A stretch of 64,000 bases of DNA from Acetobacter papayae JCM 25143 (GCF_000613285.1 NZ_BAIN01000005.1:1-64000); one strand, 5' to 3'; positions 32,849 through 44,080 are shown, counted from the stretch's first letter. Translations and numbers: made by a program. The notes: generated by a model not told the origin, from the letters alone.

Positions 32849-33799
32849 ATGTCGGTGAGTGAGTGTTTGTTGGAGAGTCAGGCAACGCAGGATACACTTC
32901 CGCTCATCATTTTTGTGCATATTCCCAAAACGGCGGGGACTACTGTTCGCGATGTATTATATGATACATCCGTGCGGGGGCAGGCATTATATCAGGGGGA
33001 ATTGCACGCTCCTGAGTTTTTGGCCCGTGCGGCTGAGGTCGATTGGCTCTCTGGCCATGTAACGCACGATATTTACCTTGAATATCTTCAGCCTCTTGAG
33101 CGTCAGGTGGAGTTTTTCACCACCTTGCGGGATCCTTTTAAACAGATTGTTTCGCATCTGAAACATAGTTTTTCACGGTATCATCAGGAAAACGGAGAGC
33201 AGCCTTTTGATGATGTGGAAGCGGAAATCGACAGAGACGTTGCAACAACTGATTTTGGTTCCGTCGATGCAATTATTGAGTTGCTGCGCCGCCAGAGTGA
33301 CTGGTTTTTGAATATTCAAAGCCGCTATGTGCTGGGTGCGGATTATGCCAGCCTGTCTGATGCAGAGAGAGTTAAACGTCTTTCTGCGTACACATGTATT
33401 TCTACAGAACATACACTGAAAAACATTTATAAGGCCTGGGGCTTTCTTAAGCTGCCAGCTGATGCCGTTCGTATTCATAATAATCGAAACGAGAGCACGC
33501 TTGATACAAGCTTGCTTGACGCCCCACAGATCCGCGATTTTCTTGCCGAGCATCATGGGCACGATTTCCGGCTTTATTCTCTGGCGCAAACCATGAATTT
33601 TCCGGCGGTAAAGCGTGCGCCGTATAGGCCGTCATTTTTTCCTCTGGTTCGTCGAGTAACCGCTGATAATTTTAATGAAGAAGCCTATCTGGCTGTTAAC
33701 CCCGATGTGGCGGCTGCGGTGAAAGCAGGAATTTTCCAGACAGGATACGACCATTTTGAGATCGCAGGACATATGGAGCTGCGTTACCAGAAAAATTAA
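32849..33799 (+). CDS. Sulfotransferase-family protein with C-terminal NPDV module
   Basis: About 316 residues. FVHIPKTAGTT is the PAPS 5'-phosphosulfate-binding loop of the Sulfotransfer_2 family; TLRDPFKQIVSHLKH carries the Arg and Ser of the 3'-phosphate loop. The C-terminal 45 residues (FNEEAYLAVNPDVAAAV, then YDHFEIAGHMELR) match a short module seen in many alphaproteobacterial glycan and exported proteins. ATG 32849 follows AAGGGG and starts at the conserved part. The acceptor is unknown; the adjacent FkbM gene suggests surface glycan or lipid modification. Confidence 0.82.
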   Translation: MSVSECLLESQATQDTLPLIIFVHIPKTAGTTVRDVLYDTSVRGQALYQGELHAPEFLARAAEVDWLSGHVTHDIYLEYLQPLERQVEFFTTLRDPFKQIVSHLKHSFSRYHQENGEQPFDDVEAEIDRDVATTDFGSVDAIIELLRRQSDWFLNIQSRYVLGADYASLSDAERVKRLSAYTCISTEHTLKNIYKAWGFLKLPADAVRIHNNRNESTLDTSLLDAPQIRDFLAEHHGHDFRLYSLAQTMNFPAVKRAPYRPSFFPLVRRVTADNFNEEAYLAVNPDVAAAVKAGIFQTGYDHFEIAGHMELRYQKN

Positions 33800-33877
33800 A
33801 GTGTCAAAATTCAGATTTTTATTTGGATGTATGGTCTTTATAGTGCGGTATGATGTTTGAAAACGATTGGTGAATAT

Positions 33878-33902
33878 ATTCGGGCTGGTCACGAGCCCGA
33901 AT
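33878..33902. terminator. 9-bp perfect hairpin between convergent genes
   Basis: ATTCGGGCT and AGCCCGAAT with a 7-base loop, between the sulfotransferase and FkbM stop codons. Position suits a shared terminator; no T-run follows on either strand. Confidence 0.5.
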
Positions 33903-33924
33903 AGCACAATGATTTCAAAATACT

Positions 33925-35109
33925 TCAATCTGTTTGGGCGGATCGCGTACGTATTGCGCTAAATGTTATGCAGTTCTGAGGGTCTCCTGAAAAAGTCACT
34001 TTAAAATCAAGATTCTCAAGGAAATTGATCATGTCCTGCGGAACATGATCCTTGTTTTTCTGTGCTTCACCGATAATGAGCCTGCATTGCTTGACCAGAT
34101 TTGGCACGGGGAATAAGGCGTTATATTCTGATCCCTCGATGTCTATTTTGAGAATATCGATTGCCATATTATCTAATTCTTGAAAAACGGTTTCAAGGGT
34201 TATTACATCTACCGGAATAGCTTGGGTTTTATAGCTGAGTGCTGAGCCAAGTTGATGCGCGCCGCTATGCTCCGGATTGAAGTAAAGCTTGCTCTGCCCC
34301 GGCACTGATGAAACCGCCCGATTAAACGGCTTGATGTTGTTCGTGTGATTATTCGCAATGTTGATTTTTATTTGTTCAAAATTTGATGGTTCAGGTTCAT
34401 AAACATGAATATCGCATCGCCCGGCAAGCAGTGTGTTCACTTGAAGGGAAAATGAACCAATATGACCACCCAGATCTATAATTCGTAAGTGGGTATTAAG
34501 ATCCTGGGAGGAGAGCCATTGTCTGACGTCAGGCAGGTAACAAAGCGCTACTTCATTGACGATCTGATAATCATTGGTTCCTGTTCGTACAGAAAAAATG
34601 GTATTTCCAAAGCCAGAAACAGTATTTTTAGAAGCATTGGAGCAGGCAAGCTCAAGCGCCTCCATTGAATATGGCTTGCCATCGGGGAGTGTTCCATCAG
34701 AGAGCAGTAGCCATACGGAGTTTTCGAAGTGTTTGTAAAACTTTGTATGGATATTTTTGAGAAGAAATTGTAATCTGAAGAGAAAATCTTTCCGGAGTAG
34801 AAATATTTTCGGTGTCTTTGGTGTGTCGTGGCAGTCAGAGAGGCGTAATAAAACCGGGCTGCCAATCTGCTTCCTGATGAATGAGAAGGCTTTATACATA
34901 TCGTCAGGAATGAGAATGGGGATGTTTTTTAAAGGCCTGTTCCCGATTAAGGATAAAAAGTGCGTATAAGCTTCCCTCGACGGCATGTCGCTTGATTGAC
35001 GGGCAAGAACTTGCAGTGATTTTTTCTGTGGAACCCGTATTCCTAGAAATCCTTCAAGGGCAATTATTCTGGATTCAGCAGCGGCTCTTATTCTTTGAAT
35101 TTTATTCAC
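33925..35109 (-). CDS. FkbM-family SAM-dependent methyltransferase
   Basis: 394 residues. The C-terminal half is the methyltransferase: SAM loop IIDLGGHIGSFSL, acidic VYEPEPSNFEQ, and the FkbM signature DILKIDIEGSEYNAL. The N-terminal 180 residues have no assignable domain. FkbM enzymes commonly O-methylate sugars or polyketides. AT-rich codon use compared with core genes suggests horizontal acquisition with the neighbouring sulfotransferase. Confidence 0.85.
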   Translation of the reverse strand: MNKIQRIRAAAESRIIALEGFLGIRVPQKKSLQVLARQSSDMPSREAYTHFLSLIGNRPLKNIPILIPDDMYKAFSFIRKQIGSPVLLRLSDCHDTPKTPKIFLLRKDFLFRLQFLLKNIHTKFYKHFENSVWLLLSDGTLPDGKPYSMEALELACSNASKNTVSGFGNTIFSVRTGTNDYQIVNEVALCYLPDVRQWLSSQDLNTHLRIIDLGGHIGSFSLQVNTLLAGRCDIHVYEPEPSNFEQIKINIANNHTNNIKPFNRAVSSVPGQSKLYFNPEHSGAHQLGSALSYKTQAIPVDVITLETVFQELDNMAIDILKIDIEGSEYNALFPVPNLVKQCRLIIGEAQKNKDHVPQDMINFLENLDFKVTFSGDPQNCITFSAIRTRSAQTD

Positions 35110-35864
35110 GCATGGACTCTATCAGTTAATATAAAAAATCTCAGGGCACTTTAGCACTGAGAATATTAACGTCTATAAAAAGCTCATATTTGGTTCTGAA
35201 TCCAGATATATTATGCTTGATCGGATAATCTGTCATGGCTGGTATCAAATTGATGCGATAGTGACATAATGAACTGGTTCTTGTGCCTCCATCAATAATG
35301 CCCAGCAGAATGGCAGGGGAGAGGGTTGGTGCCGCAACCCATTACGATATAAAAATATAATATTCTGAAAGTGTTATTCCATTTTTTAACAAAGGCGGAG
35401 ATATTTCTGGTAATCTTTTTTGTGTCGAAAAAGAAACAGAACGTAGTAATCTCGGTATTGGCGTCGGCGTCGAAAGACTTTTTCGTAAAAAGGAAAGACG
35501 TCATACGGCCCTTGAAAGCCTGTGGCGTCTTCTTTTCCTGCTACAGCGCATTTTACCTGAAAAAGTGGCGCGTATAGAGCGCTCTCTGTTCTTTCAGCCC
35601 GCCTGACGTGAAAGAGATTTTTTCGGAAATCTTTGAGCCGTGGAGGCAACAGGAACACCATATCCTGCTCAATCCAGATTGGCTGACTGTCGGCTTTGCG
35701 CAGGTAGCGCATGTCGTCGGGCATGTCGGCGTAGAATGCGAAATTGCGTACAATCATCCCGGTTCGCTGTTGTTGTGGTGGAGTTTTCTTTAAGCATGGG
35801 GCTTTCATAAAATCAACATATGATGAATATAAGGACTCCATTCCCTGCTATTAAGGACGGAGAC
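35110..35864. other. AT-rich intergenic region, no secure gene
   Basis: About 750 bases. A minus-strand open frame (35386-35841, 151 codons) begins near the start of the next gene, but I recognise no family and see no good ribosome site. It could be a small orphan gene or chance. No repeats or RNA genes seen. Confidence 0.35.
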
Positions 35865-37076
35865 ATGGATACTTCCGTTTTGGGCGCGCTTGTGCCGGCT
35901 TATGTCTGGCCTGAGTCCCTGCGCTCGCGTATCGATCCATTACATGAGGTGATCGATCATGTGATTGCCCCCGCTGCATCAGCGGTGGATGCGCAGGGGC
36001 GCTACCCGGTAGCGGCTATCGCTGCGCTGAAAGCGTGTGGTGTCATGGCAGCCGCCATGCCTGAAGTTTATGGCGGTTGGGGGCTCACACAGGCCCAGTC
36101 TCAGGAAGTCCTGTTCCGTCTGGCTATGGCTGATCCGTCTGTTGCCCAGATTTACAAGGTTCATGATGATCTGGTGCGCGAGATTTTTGCTTTCGCGGAT
36201 GAGGAGACCTGCCTACGACTGGGGCAGGACATCGCCACGCGGCAGATCATTATCGGGCAGGCGATTGCGGAACCGGGGGCGCGGGCTGATCAGTTCGGGC
36301 ATGTTATCGCAACGCCCGATCAGGGTGGGCATAGCCTGAGTGGGCGCAAGATTTATGCTACGGGCGCCATGGGGGCGGACCTGATTGCCATTACCTCCTA
36401 TGATGCGGTTTGCCATGGCATGCGGTTTGACTTGGTGCCTCGTGATGCTGCAGGCTTGAGTGTGCTGGATGACTGGGACGGCATGGGGCAGAGGGCCACG
36501 GATTCAGGCACCGTTATGCTTGATCATGTAAAAACCATTGCCGGACTGGTCGTGCCCAAAGAGGATCAGTCACCACCTGACTGGGCATCCCTGCGTTATC
36601 AGAATGGGTTTTCTGTTATTCTTGTAGGGATTGGTGTCGCGGCCCTTCGTCATGCTGCGGATTTTGTGCGCGAGCACGCCCGCCCGTGGATTTCCGTGCA
36701 GGGGGGGCATGCAAGTGATGATCCGATGGCGCGTCGCCTGTTTGGCGAGATTGGTGCGGAACTCGCCGGGGCGCTGGCTCAGGTGCGTGATGCGGCTCAT
36801 AGGCTCGATTTGCGGGCATCGGGGGCTCTGTCACGGGCGGAAGTGGCCATGGCTGTCTATGCTGCCCGGTCACTTGCCAGCAAAGCGAGCCTGCGCGCTT
36901 CGTCCGATATCATGGCGGCCATGGGCGCGCGCGCAACCAGCCGTGCCGTTGGCTTTGATCGCTACTGGCGGGATGCGCGCACGCTGTCACTTCATGATCC
37001 GGTTGACTGGAAACATGAGGAAATCGGCCGCCATCTCCTTACGGGCTGGCAGCCGGAGGCTTCGTTGTATCGCTGA
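35865..37076 (+). CDS. Acyl-CoA-dehydrogenase-fold flavoenzyme, DszC/SfnB-like
   Basis: About 403 residues. The fold shows in the N-terminal helical region (MPEVYGGWGLTQAQ), a flavin-domain segment (IGQAIAEPGARAD, GRKIYATGA) and the C-terminal helical bundle. The ending RDARTLSLHDPVDWKHEEIG is typical of the DszC/SfnB group, FMN-dependent monooxygenases for organosulfur compounds, rather than true acyl-CoA dehydrogenases. ATG 35865 is preferred (AAGGA 7 bases upstream) over ATG 35820, which has no ribosome site. The 3' end overlaps the convergent UvrA-like gene by 38 bases. Sulfur use is inferred. Confidence 0.8.
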   Translation: MDTSVLGALVPAYVWPESLRSRIDPLHEVIDHVIAPAASAVDAQGRYPVAAIAALKACGVMAAAMPEVYGGWGLTQAQSQEVLFRLAMADPSVAQIYKVHDDLVREIFAFADEETCLRLGQDIATRQIIIGQAIAEPGARADQFGHVIATPDQGGHSLSGRKIYATGAMGADLIAITSYDAVCHGMRFDLVPRDAAGLSVLDDWDGMGQRATDSGTVMLDHVKTIAGLVVPKEDQSPPDWASLRYQNGFSVILVGIGVAALRHAADFVREHARPWISVQGGHASDDPMARRLFGEIGAELAGALAQVRDAAHRLDLRASGALSRAEVAMAVYAARSLASKASLRASSDIMAAMGARATSRAVGFDRYWRDARTLSLHDPVDWKHEEIGRHLLTGWQPEASLYR

Positions 37077-39571
37077 CATAGCGGGCCAGAAATGGCGCGG
37101 TAACGCTATCGGTGGATCTGGCTATGGTGGCCGGTGTGCCTTGAGCCACCACGCGCCCGCCCTTGTCGCCAGCGCCGGGGCCAAGGTCGATCACCCAGTC
37201 GGCCCGCGCTACAAGGCGCATGTCGTGCTCAGCAACAATAACGGTATTCCCTGCCTCCACGAGTTCCTGCAGATGCTCCATCAGCCGGTCGGCATCGGAA
37301 GGGTGCAGGCCCGTTGTGGGTTCATCAAGGATATACAGCGTATGGCCCCGGCGCTGTTTCTGCAGTTCCGTGGCCAGTTTGATCCGCTGCGCCTCGCCGC
37401 CTGAAAGTTCGGTGGCGGGCTGGCCCAGCCGTAGGTGGCTAAGTCCGCCGCGCAGTAGGGTGGAAAGCGACTGCGCAGGCCCTGCTTCATTCGCAAAGAA
37501 TGTGGCCGCTTCTTCCACGTTCATGGCCAACACGTCCGCGATGGATCGGCCGCGATAATGCACCTCAAGAATTTCGGCTTTGTAGCGCGCGCATGGCAGG
37601 TGGGGCAGGGGGCGTAGACACTGGGTAGGAACAGCAGTTCCACCATGGTCGATCCTTCACCTTCGCAGGTCGGGCAACGTCCTTTTGCTACATTGAAAGA
37701 AAAATGCCCTGCATCGTAATGTCGTGCGCGGGCCAGATCCGTTGAGGCAAAGAGTTTGCGCACCGTATCGAATAGGCCGGTGTAGGTGGCAAGGTTGGAG
37801 CGCGGTGTGCGGCCTATGGGCTTCTGGTCTATGACGGCCACCCGTTTGATGCCTTCAAGCCCGCCTGTAATCCGCCCCTGCGGTTCGCCTGTGGGCATGT
37901 CTGGGGTGTCGGTATCGTTTTCATCTTCCGGGTTTTTCTGGCCAACGGCCTGAGTGACAAGCCGTGTCAGCACCTGGCTGACCAGAGAAGATTTGCCGGA
38001 CCCGGAAACACCCGTGACAGCACTCAGCACCCCAAGCGGAAAGGCGATGTTCAGCCCGTGCAGATTGTTCCATTCAACGCCCTCCAGTGTAAGCCACCCG
38101 CCGGGTGTGCGCGGTGTTTGGCTGGCCCGCACATTGGTGGCGAAAACATAGTCGCGCGTGCGCGAATAGGGGGTGGTTTTCAGCCCCTCAAGTGGGCCGG
38201 AATACAGAATGGTGCCACCATGTGTGCCTGCTCCCGGTCCGACATCGACAACCCATTGTGCCTGACGAATCAGATCCAGATTATGCTCGACAAGAAAAAG
38301 CGAGTTTCCGGCATCGCGCAGGTTCTGCAAGGCTGCCAGCAGGGCGTTTGTATCCGCTGGGTGCAGCCCGGCGGAGGGTTCATCCAGCACATAGACAACG
38401 CCAAACAGGTTCGAGCGGATTTGCGTGCCAAGTCGTAGCCGCTGATATTCACCGGGCGAGAGTGTCTGCACACTGCGCGACATCTGGAGATAACCCAGCC
38501 CAAGGCCGAGTAGCACGTCAATACGTGCGGCCATGTCTTCGGCAATGCGCCGGGCAGCAATGGCAACGGCATCCTGAGCCTCGCTCTGTGTGCCGTGCTC
38601 AGGGTTTCGGCTACGGTTTCGAGCGGGAGTGCGGTCATTTGCGCGATATTGCGCCCCGCGAAGGTGACAGCCAGCGCATCGGTATTCAGGCGCTGGCCGT
38701 GGCATTGCGGGCAGTCGCTCGACAGCATGAACTGTTCAGCCCGCTGGCGCATGCGCGCACTTTGCGAATTGGCAAAGGTCTGGAGCACGTAGCGCCGGGC
38801 ACCGGTGAATGTGCCTTGATAGGAGGGTTCCATCCTACGGGCTATCGCCCGCACTACCTGCTCGTGTGTTAGCCCGGGATAGACCGGGTAAGTCGGTGTT
38901 TCGTCGGTAAAGAGAATCCAGTTTCGGGTTTTTGCGGGCAGGTCGCGCCATGGGGTGTCAACATCCACCCCTTTGGTAATGAGGATGTCGCGTAGGTTCT
39001 GTCCCTGCCACGCGGTGGGCCATGCGGCCACGGCGCGTTCGCGGATGCTGAGTGTGTCATCGGGGACAAGGCTACGCTCTGTTACGTCATGAATGCGGCC
39101 GAGTCCGTGGCAGCGTGGGCAGGCGCCCATGGGGGTGTTGGGCGAGAAGGCCTCTGCCTCTAGCCGGGGGGCACCCGGCGGGTAGGTGCCTGCGCGTGAA
39201 TAGAGCATCCGCAGATGGTTGGAGAGCGTGGTAATGGAGCCAACCGTCGAGCGCTCGGAGCCTCCACCGCGCTGCTGCTGGAGTGCTATAGCAGGCGGTA
39301 GGCCCTCGATCCGGTCAACCTCTGGCACCGGCATCTGCTGAAAAAGCCGCCGGGCGTAAGGAGAAACGGATTCAAGGTAGCGCCGCTGGGCTTCGGCATA
39401 GAGTGTGCCAAATGCCAGGGAGGACTTGCCTGAACCCGAGACCCCCGTAAAAACCACCAGCCGGTCGCGCGGGATGTCTACATCTACATCGCGCAGATTA
39501 TGTTCGCGTGCGCCGCGTACATGCACGAAACCATCATCACCCGGTGCAGTGTCTGGTTCTTGCAGGCTCAT
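37039..39571 (-). CDS. Short UvrA paralogue (UvrA2-like ABC ATPase; two frameshifts)
   Basis: Reconstructed at about 844 residues versus about 950 for housekeeping UvrA. Two ABC modules: Walker A GVSGSGKSSLAFGT and GVSGSGKSSLVSQV; signatures SPGEYQRLRLG and LSGGEAQRIKLA; Walker B YVLDEPSAGLHP and YILDEPTTGLHP. Cys-pair zinc motifs CPRCHG, CPQCHG, CPTCEG and CPTCH are kept. SERSTVGSITTLSNHLRMLY is typical of the short UvrA class. Frame breaks near 38603 and 37594 each need one added G. The role may be accessory excision repair or drug-DNA adduct resistance; it is not necessarily UvrB-dependent. Confidence 0.88.
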
Positions 39572-39715
39572 GCCGGAATGTCTTCATACATGCGGGCTCT
39601 CCTTACGTATTGGGGTTGTGCGGGAACAAAATCTTTGACCGTTGAATAAATGTGGCGCTGAGTGGCGCGGGTGGCAAGAGCCCTGAACTAACGCTGGAGC
39701 AAACAGTTTTCGTCC

Positions 39716-40938
39716 ATGTCCGTTTCAGACAACCGCGCCGAGCTTAAACTTTCCCCCGACCGTATGCTGACAGAAGAGCAGGAAAAACTGGTCGGCACGA
39801 TCATAGCTTTTTGTCAGGATCATGCGCGTGGCAAGGGTGCTGTTCTTGTGTTGCAGGGCGATGCCGGCACGGGCAAGAGCATTGTCATGAATGCCGCCTT
39901 TGCACGGTTGCGACAAAGGGTGGAGAAAAAGAGTGGCGATGCTCTGGCCGGGTGCAGCCTGCGGTTTCTTGTCAACCATCCTGAAATGATCAAGCTTTAT
40001 CGGCGGATTGCCGAACATGTGCCGGGTCTGCGCAAGCGTGATTATGAACGGCCAACCACCTTCATTAATCAGTCACGCAGGACGGGACATGAAACCGACA
40101 TCGTTTTTATTGATGAGGCCCATCTCCTGCTCAGCCGCAGGGATGCCTATAACCGCTTTTTGCAGGACAACCAGCTTGAGGAAATCCTGCATGCCAGCCG
40201 GGTTGTCGTTATGGTGTTCGATCCCCGGCAGGTGTTGAAGTTCAAAAGTTTCTGGAGCGAGGATACGCTGCATCATCTGTTGGGTGACAGGCCTGTTGTC
40301 GTGCAGCAGCTGACCACGCAGTTTCGTATGCGCGCCCATGCGGACGTGCCGCGCTGGATCGAGGCCTTTTGCCAGCGCAGGATTCTACCACTGCCAGCGC
40401 CGCAATCCTTCGATTTTCGCGTATTTGACGATGCCCAGACTTTATACGAAGCCATTCGCCAGCATGAGAGTGAGGTTGGGCTGTGCCGAATGCTGGCGAC
40501 CTATGATTACCCCTATGTGCTGGACGGGCAGGATCATTTTATTACCGAAGGACGCTTTCACCTACGTTGGGACCGCTCCCTGCCTGAAGCCCCGCTGCCA
40601 TGGGCGGAGCGGGCCGATACGATTGATGAGGTGGGGTCGGTTTATACCGTGCAGGGATTTGACCTTAATTATGTAGGGGTCATACTCGGGCCGAGCGTCG
40701 ATTATGATGCGACAACGGACCGGATTACCTTGATGCCTCACGCTACGAAGATCGTGCTGCTTTTGCTGGCAAAACCGGTATTGGCGACCCTTCGGCCCTG
40801 TGCGAGCAGATCATGCTCAACGCCATTAATGTTCTGATGACGCGCCCTACAAAGGGGCTTTATCTGTATGCCAGTCGTCCGGCGTTGCGTGCCCGGCTGC
40901 TGGAATTGTGTCATGCGCGCGGGCATGAAAACGTTTGA
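39716..40938 (+). CDS. DUF2075 (Schlafen-group) P-loop ATPase (one frameshift)
   Basis: About 408 residues. Walker A LQGDAGTGKSIVM, Walker B DIVFIDEAHLLLSR, helicase-like TTQFRMRAHAD and the VYTVQGFDLNYVGVILG segment match DUF2075/UvrD-like ATPases. A base lost from CCC near 40733 moves the end to another frame (ASRYEDRAAFAGKTG, then VLMTRPTKGLYLYA, a superfamily-1 motif VI-like segment), stopping at 40938. The role is unknown; members occur in nucleic-acid processing and some defence loci. Divergent from the UvrA paralogue. Confidence 0.8.
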
Positions 40939-41018
40939 AGCGTTTGGTGCGGTTGCATGGAAAGTGCCCGATGGTGGTGCTAGGCTGGGCGTTTTGAACG
41001 GAACGGGAGGGCTGTTAC

Positions 41019-41668
41019 GTGCCGGTTCAACATAACGCGCCCTCATCTGGCGTGCGCCGTCGTGGACGGCCTGCCAAAGGCACCCCAGCGGCCCGTGAGG
41101 CCATTCTTGGCGCGGCTTTGCACGGTTTTTCACGCAAGGGCTACGAAGGCACCAGCCTGCGGGAGATTGCAGAAGCCGCAGGCGTTGATCCTGCGCTGAT
41201 TTCGCACCAGTTCGGCTCAAAATTTGCACTGTGGAAAGCTTTGGTGGACGAAATGGCGCAGCGTCTGGCAGCGGCACGTCATTCGATCGAGGCGCTGCAT
41301 GGGGCATCCGGCTCCACCAGAGAGCGTGTGCGTGAAGGGCTGACGCATTTTATTACGGCCAATTGCGATATTCCCGAGCTTTCAAAGTTTCTGTCCGATG
41401 AATTGAGCCAGCCGGGTGAGCGGCAGGATTATATCCTGCACACAATCTGGGGCCCTATCAGGATGCGATGCTACCACTGCTGCGCGAGGCGGAAGCCGAT
41501 GGCCTGCTGCGCCATAACGGGTCACCGGAACTGACCCTGATGATGGTTATGGGTGCAATCATGCTGCCGCTACTGATGATGCGCAGACAGGCACTTTCAA
41601 ACCATGCGGAAGCAGAATTGTCGCGCCGTCTGGTTTCTGATGTGCTTCCAATGGTACTGGCGGTCTGA
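41019..41668 (+). CDS. TetR-family regulator (one frameshift)
   Basis: About 216 residues. HTH region: AILGAALHGFSRKGYEGTSLREIAEAAGVDPALISHQFGSK. The frame breaks near 41458 after HTIWGP; the continuation YQDAMLPLLREAEADG to LPMVLAV is in the next frame. GTG 41019 has GGAGG about 9 bases upstream. Lies 80 bases after the DUF2075 gene. Target and ligand unknown. Confidence 0.85.
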
Positions 41669-42300
41669 TTTTGCGGGAAAATCGGCAGAAAGTATTGCAT
41701 GTAAATCAATATGTTGTGCTTATTGAAGAATAAATACTTAATGGGTAGTATAGGTTTGTATGGTGGTTATAAAATTCTCTATTTTTCCATCAATAATTAG
41801 CGATGGGAGGGCTACTGTTCGATCCTCCACTGGCTTCTAAAATGATGGCGTCTTTTATGTCACAGTGAATGTCTTTTTTGTTGAGGTTGTGACTTTATCT
41901 GTTTTCATGTATTCTTTTGATGTGGTTGTTTCCTGCGCACTGTTCAGTGCCTCCACCATCCTATCAAGAGAGATTTTGTGTTATTACGTAAAATGTTACG
42001 CAGCAGTTCGGTGACAGTCAGGGGAAAAGAGGCGGCAGGTTCTGTTGGCCCGGTTTTCCACCTGCAGCTTGCTGTGCGTAAATTCACAGCATCTTTCTGA
42101 CTCTCTTGAGCACTCCTGAACACAATGGCCAGCCGTTCCGGCGTGGGCCTGACCATGCCGCCCGGCCCCTGTCTTTGCGGATGGGTGTTGTGCGCATGTT
42201 TTCCTTCATCTTCTGAACGCGGTTTTGCGGTGTGCTGCCCACTTAGGGGCAGGGCCGCCCGTTTCAGCTATTGCCCCCAGATAAAGACAAAGGACCCTGC
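41669..42300. other. Intergenic region before the OprB porin
   Basis: About 630 bases, AT-rich in the first half (41690-41900). No gene or known RNA recognised. Likely holds the porin promoter, which I could not locate securely. Confidence 0.4.
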
Positions 42301-43756
42301 ATGAAAAGCGGACGTCAGACTTTCCTGAACAGATTTATCGGCGTTTTTCTTTGCATGCTTACGGGTTTTGTCCTTCTGGCCCATAAAGCCAGTGCGCAGA
42401 GCGAGACATCCCAGTTCGCGGCGGAACCATCGTCCTATAAATCGCGCGCCTTCGCTATGGAGGGGATAGGAAACTTTGCGGTAGGGCCGATCGTGCCGAC
42501 ACTGAATGGCAACCCGCATCTGTTTGGAGACTGGGGCGGCCTGCAACCATGCTGATCAAGCATGGTTTTTACGTCAATGTCGCGCTTAACGAAGAATATA
42601 TGGCTAATGTCACAGGGGGGCGTACGCGTGACAATGTGCTGGCAGGGCAGGTTGCGGCAGCGCTGGATATCGACTGGCAGCAACTGGCCGGTGTGAAAGG
42701 GCTGTGGACCCATATGATCGTTATTAACGGTCATGGGCGCAGTTTTAGCCATACGTTGGGGGATTCCGTCACAAATCCTGAAGAAATCTATGGCGCACGC
42801 GGCAATGTCGTGGCGCATCTTGTCTCGATGTACGCTGAAAAGGCGTTTCTGGATGACAGGGTGATTCTTTCTCTGGGCTATATCCCGACAGGTAGTTTTT
42901 TCGGTTTCGATTATATTGCCTGTTCGTTCATGAATGTTTCCATATGCAGTAACTTTGCGCCGGGTAAATATGTGCCGGGGGGTAAGGACTGGCCATCTGG
43001 CAATATCGGTGGCGTGCTGCGCCTGCGCCCGACAGAGCAGACCTATATCATGGGCGGTGTTTTTGTCGTATCGCCGCATGATTATAATGGTGGCATTTCG
43101 GGCTGGTCCATGGCGCAGAGCGGGCTTGGCAAGCTGTCATCGCAGGTGGAAATCGGCTGGATGCCTTCCTTCGGCCATGACCGACTGCGAGGCAATTACA
43201 AGATCGGCATGTGGTACGATAACTCCCGCTACCCAGACCTTTATGCGGATATTAACGGTAACTCCTTTCAGGAAACGGGTCTGCCCCGGCGTTACCGCTC
43301 GGGTATGTGGAGCGCATGGCTCATGTTCGACCAGATGCTCATCCGCAATGGCTCGGGCCTGGCCGATGGTCTGATTGCGCTGGGTGGGGCCGCGTATTCT
43401 CAGGGGAATGTCGTAGCCATGCGTGACCATGAATGGATCGGTCTGGTGGAAACCGGGGAGCCTGGCGGCGTAGTAGTGACCAGATCGGGATCATGTTCCA
43501 GCATATGGATATGAGCCGGACGGTTACCATGCAGCAGGAATCATCGCAGGCACTGGGAGTGCCGTTCCTGTCTAACCAGTGGGGGCAGGTCTGGGGCGTG
43601 CAGAACTGGGAAAATGTCTATGAGGCATTTTACAGCTTCCACCTCCTGCGCGCGACCACCTTGCAGGCCGATTTCCAATATCTGCAGCGCCCCGGTGCAA
43701 CCACGACCTTTGGCGATGCCGCCGTGATTGGCGGACAGTTCACCACCAATTTCTGA
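42301..43756 (+). CDS. OprB-family carbohydrate-selective porin (two frameshifts)
   Basis: Outer-membrane barrel for sugar uptake, about 485 residues. Signal peptide ends near ASAQS. LFGDWGGLQP followed by LIKHGFYVNVALNEEYMANVTGG is the OprB start. The body is rich in aromatic strands and ends IGGQFTTNF with the terminal Phe of outer-membrane proteins. Breaks near 42545 and 43475 are one-base losses. AAGGA sits 7 bases before the ATG. Acetic acid bacteria carry several OprB paralogues beside dehydrogenases. Confidence 0.87.
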
Positions 43757-43778
43757 CAAGGCGGCCCGCTGCATTTAA

Positions 43779-43807
43779 CCCCGGTGGTCTGGTGTGATCT
43801 GCCGGGG
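43779..43807 (+). terminator. Hairpin after the OprB gene
   Basis: CCCCGG (43779-43784) and CCGGGG (43802-43807), 22 bases after the stop. Short stem and no T-run, so a weak candidate. The rest of 43757-44080 holds no gene. Confidence 0.3.
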
Positions 43808-44080
43808 CAGGCTGCTGGCGGGCGTTCGGCTTTGTCTGCCTGTTCACGTATGCGTGTGCTTTGCTTCTGGGGCGTGTAGGGGCCGAGCCCTCAGGGCGTT
43901 TATGGCCTGCGCACGGAGTATGCCGGGTATTGCTTCCCCCCTGTGTGTGATTGTCCGTTGTTGTGGCAGGGTAATCTGTGACAACATGACACAGGCCCGG
44001 CTTCCGGTATCGGTATGCCAGAGGGGGTGGGCCGACCGGCGCGCAGTAGCGTCCGGCGCGGCTATGAAAGGGAAGCTGGC

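Noticed and set aside
35386-35841. 151-codon minus-strand frame as a gene
   Set aside because: No recognisable family, no convincing ribosome site; kept only as a possibility in the intergenic entry.
35865-37076. True acyl-CoA dehydrogenase of fatty-acid oxidation
   Set aside because: The C-terminal signature fits the DszC/SfnB group and no beta-oxidation genes are nearby.
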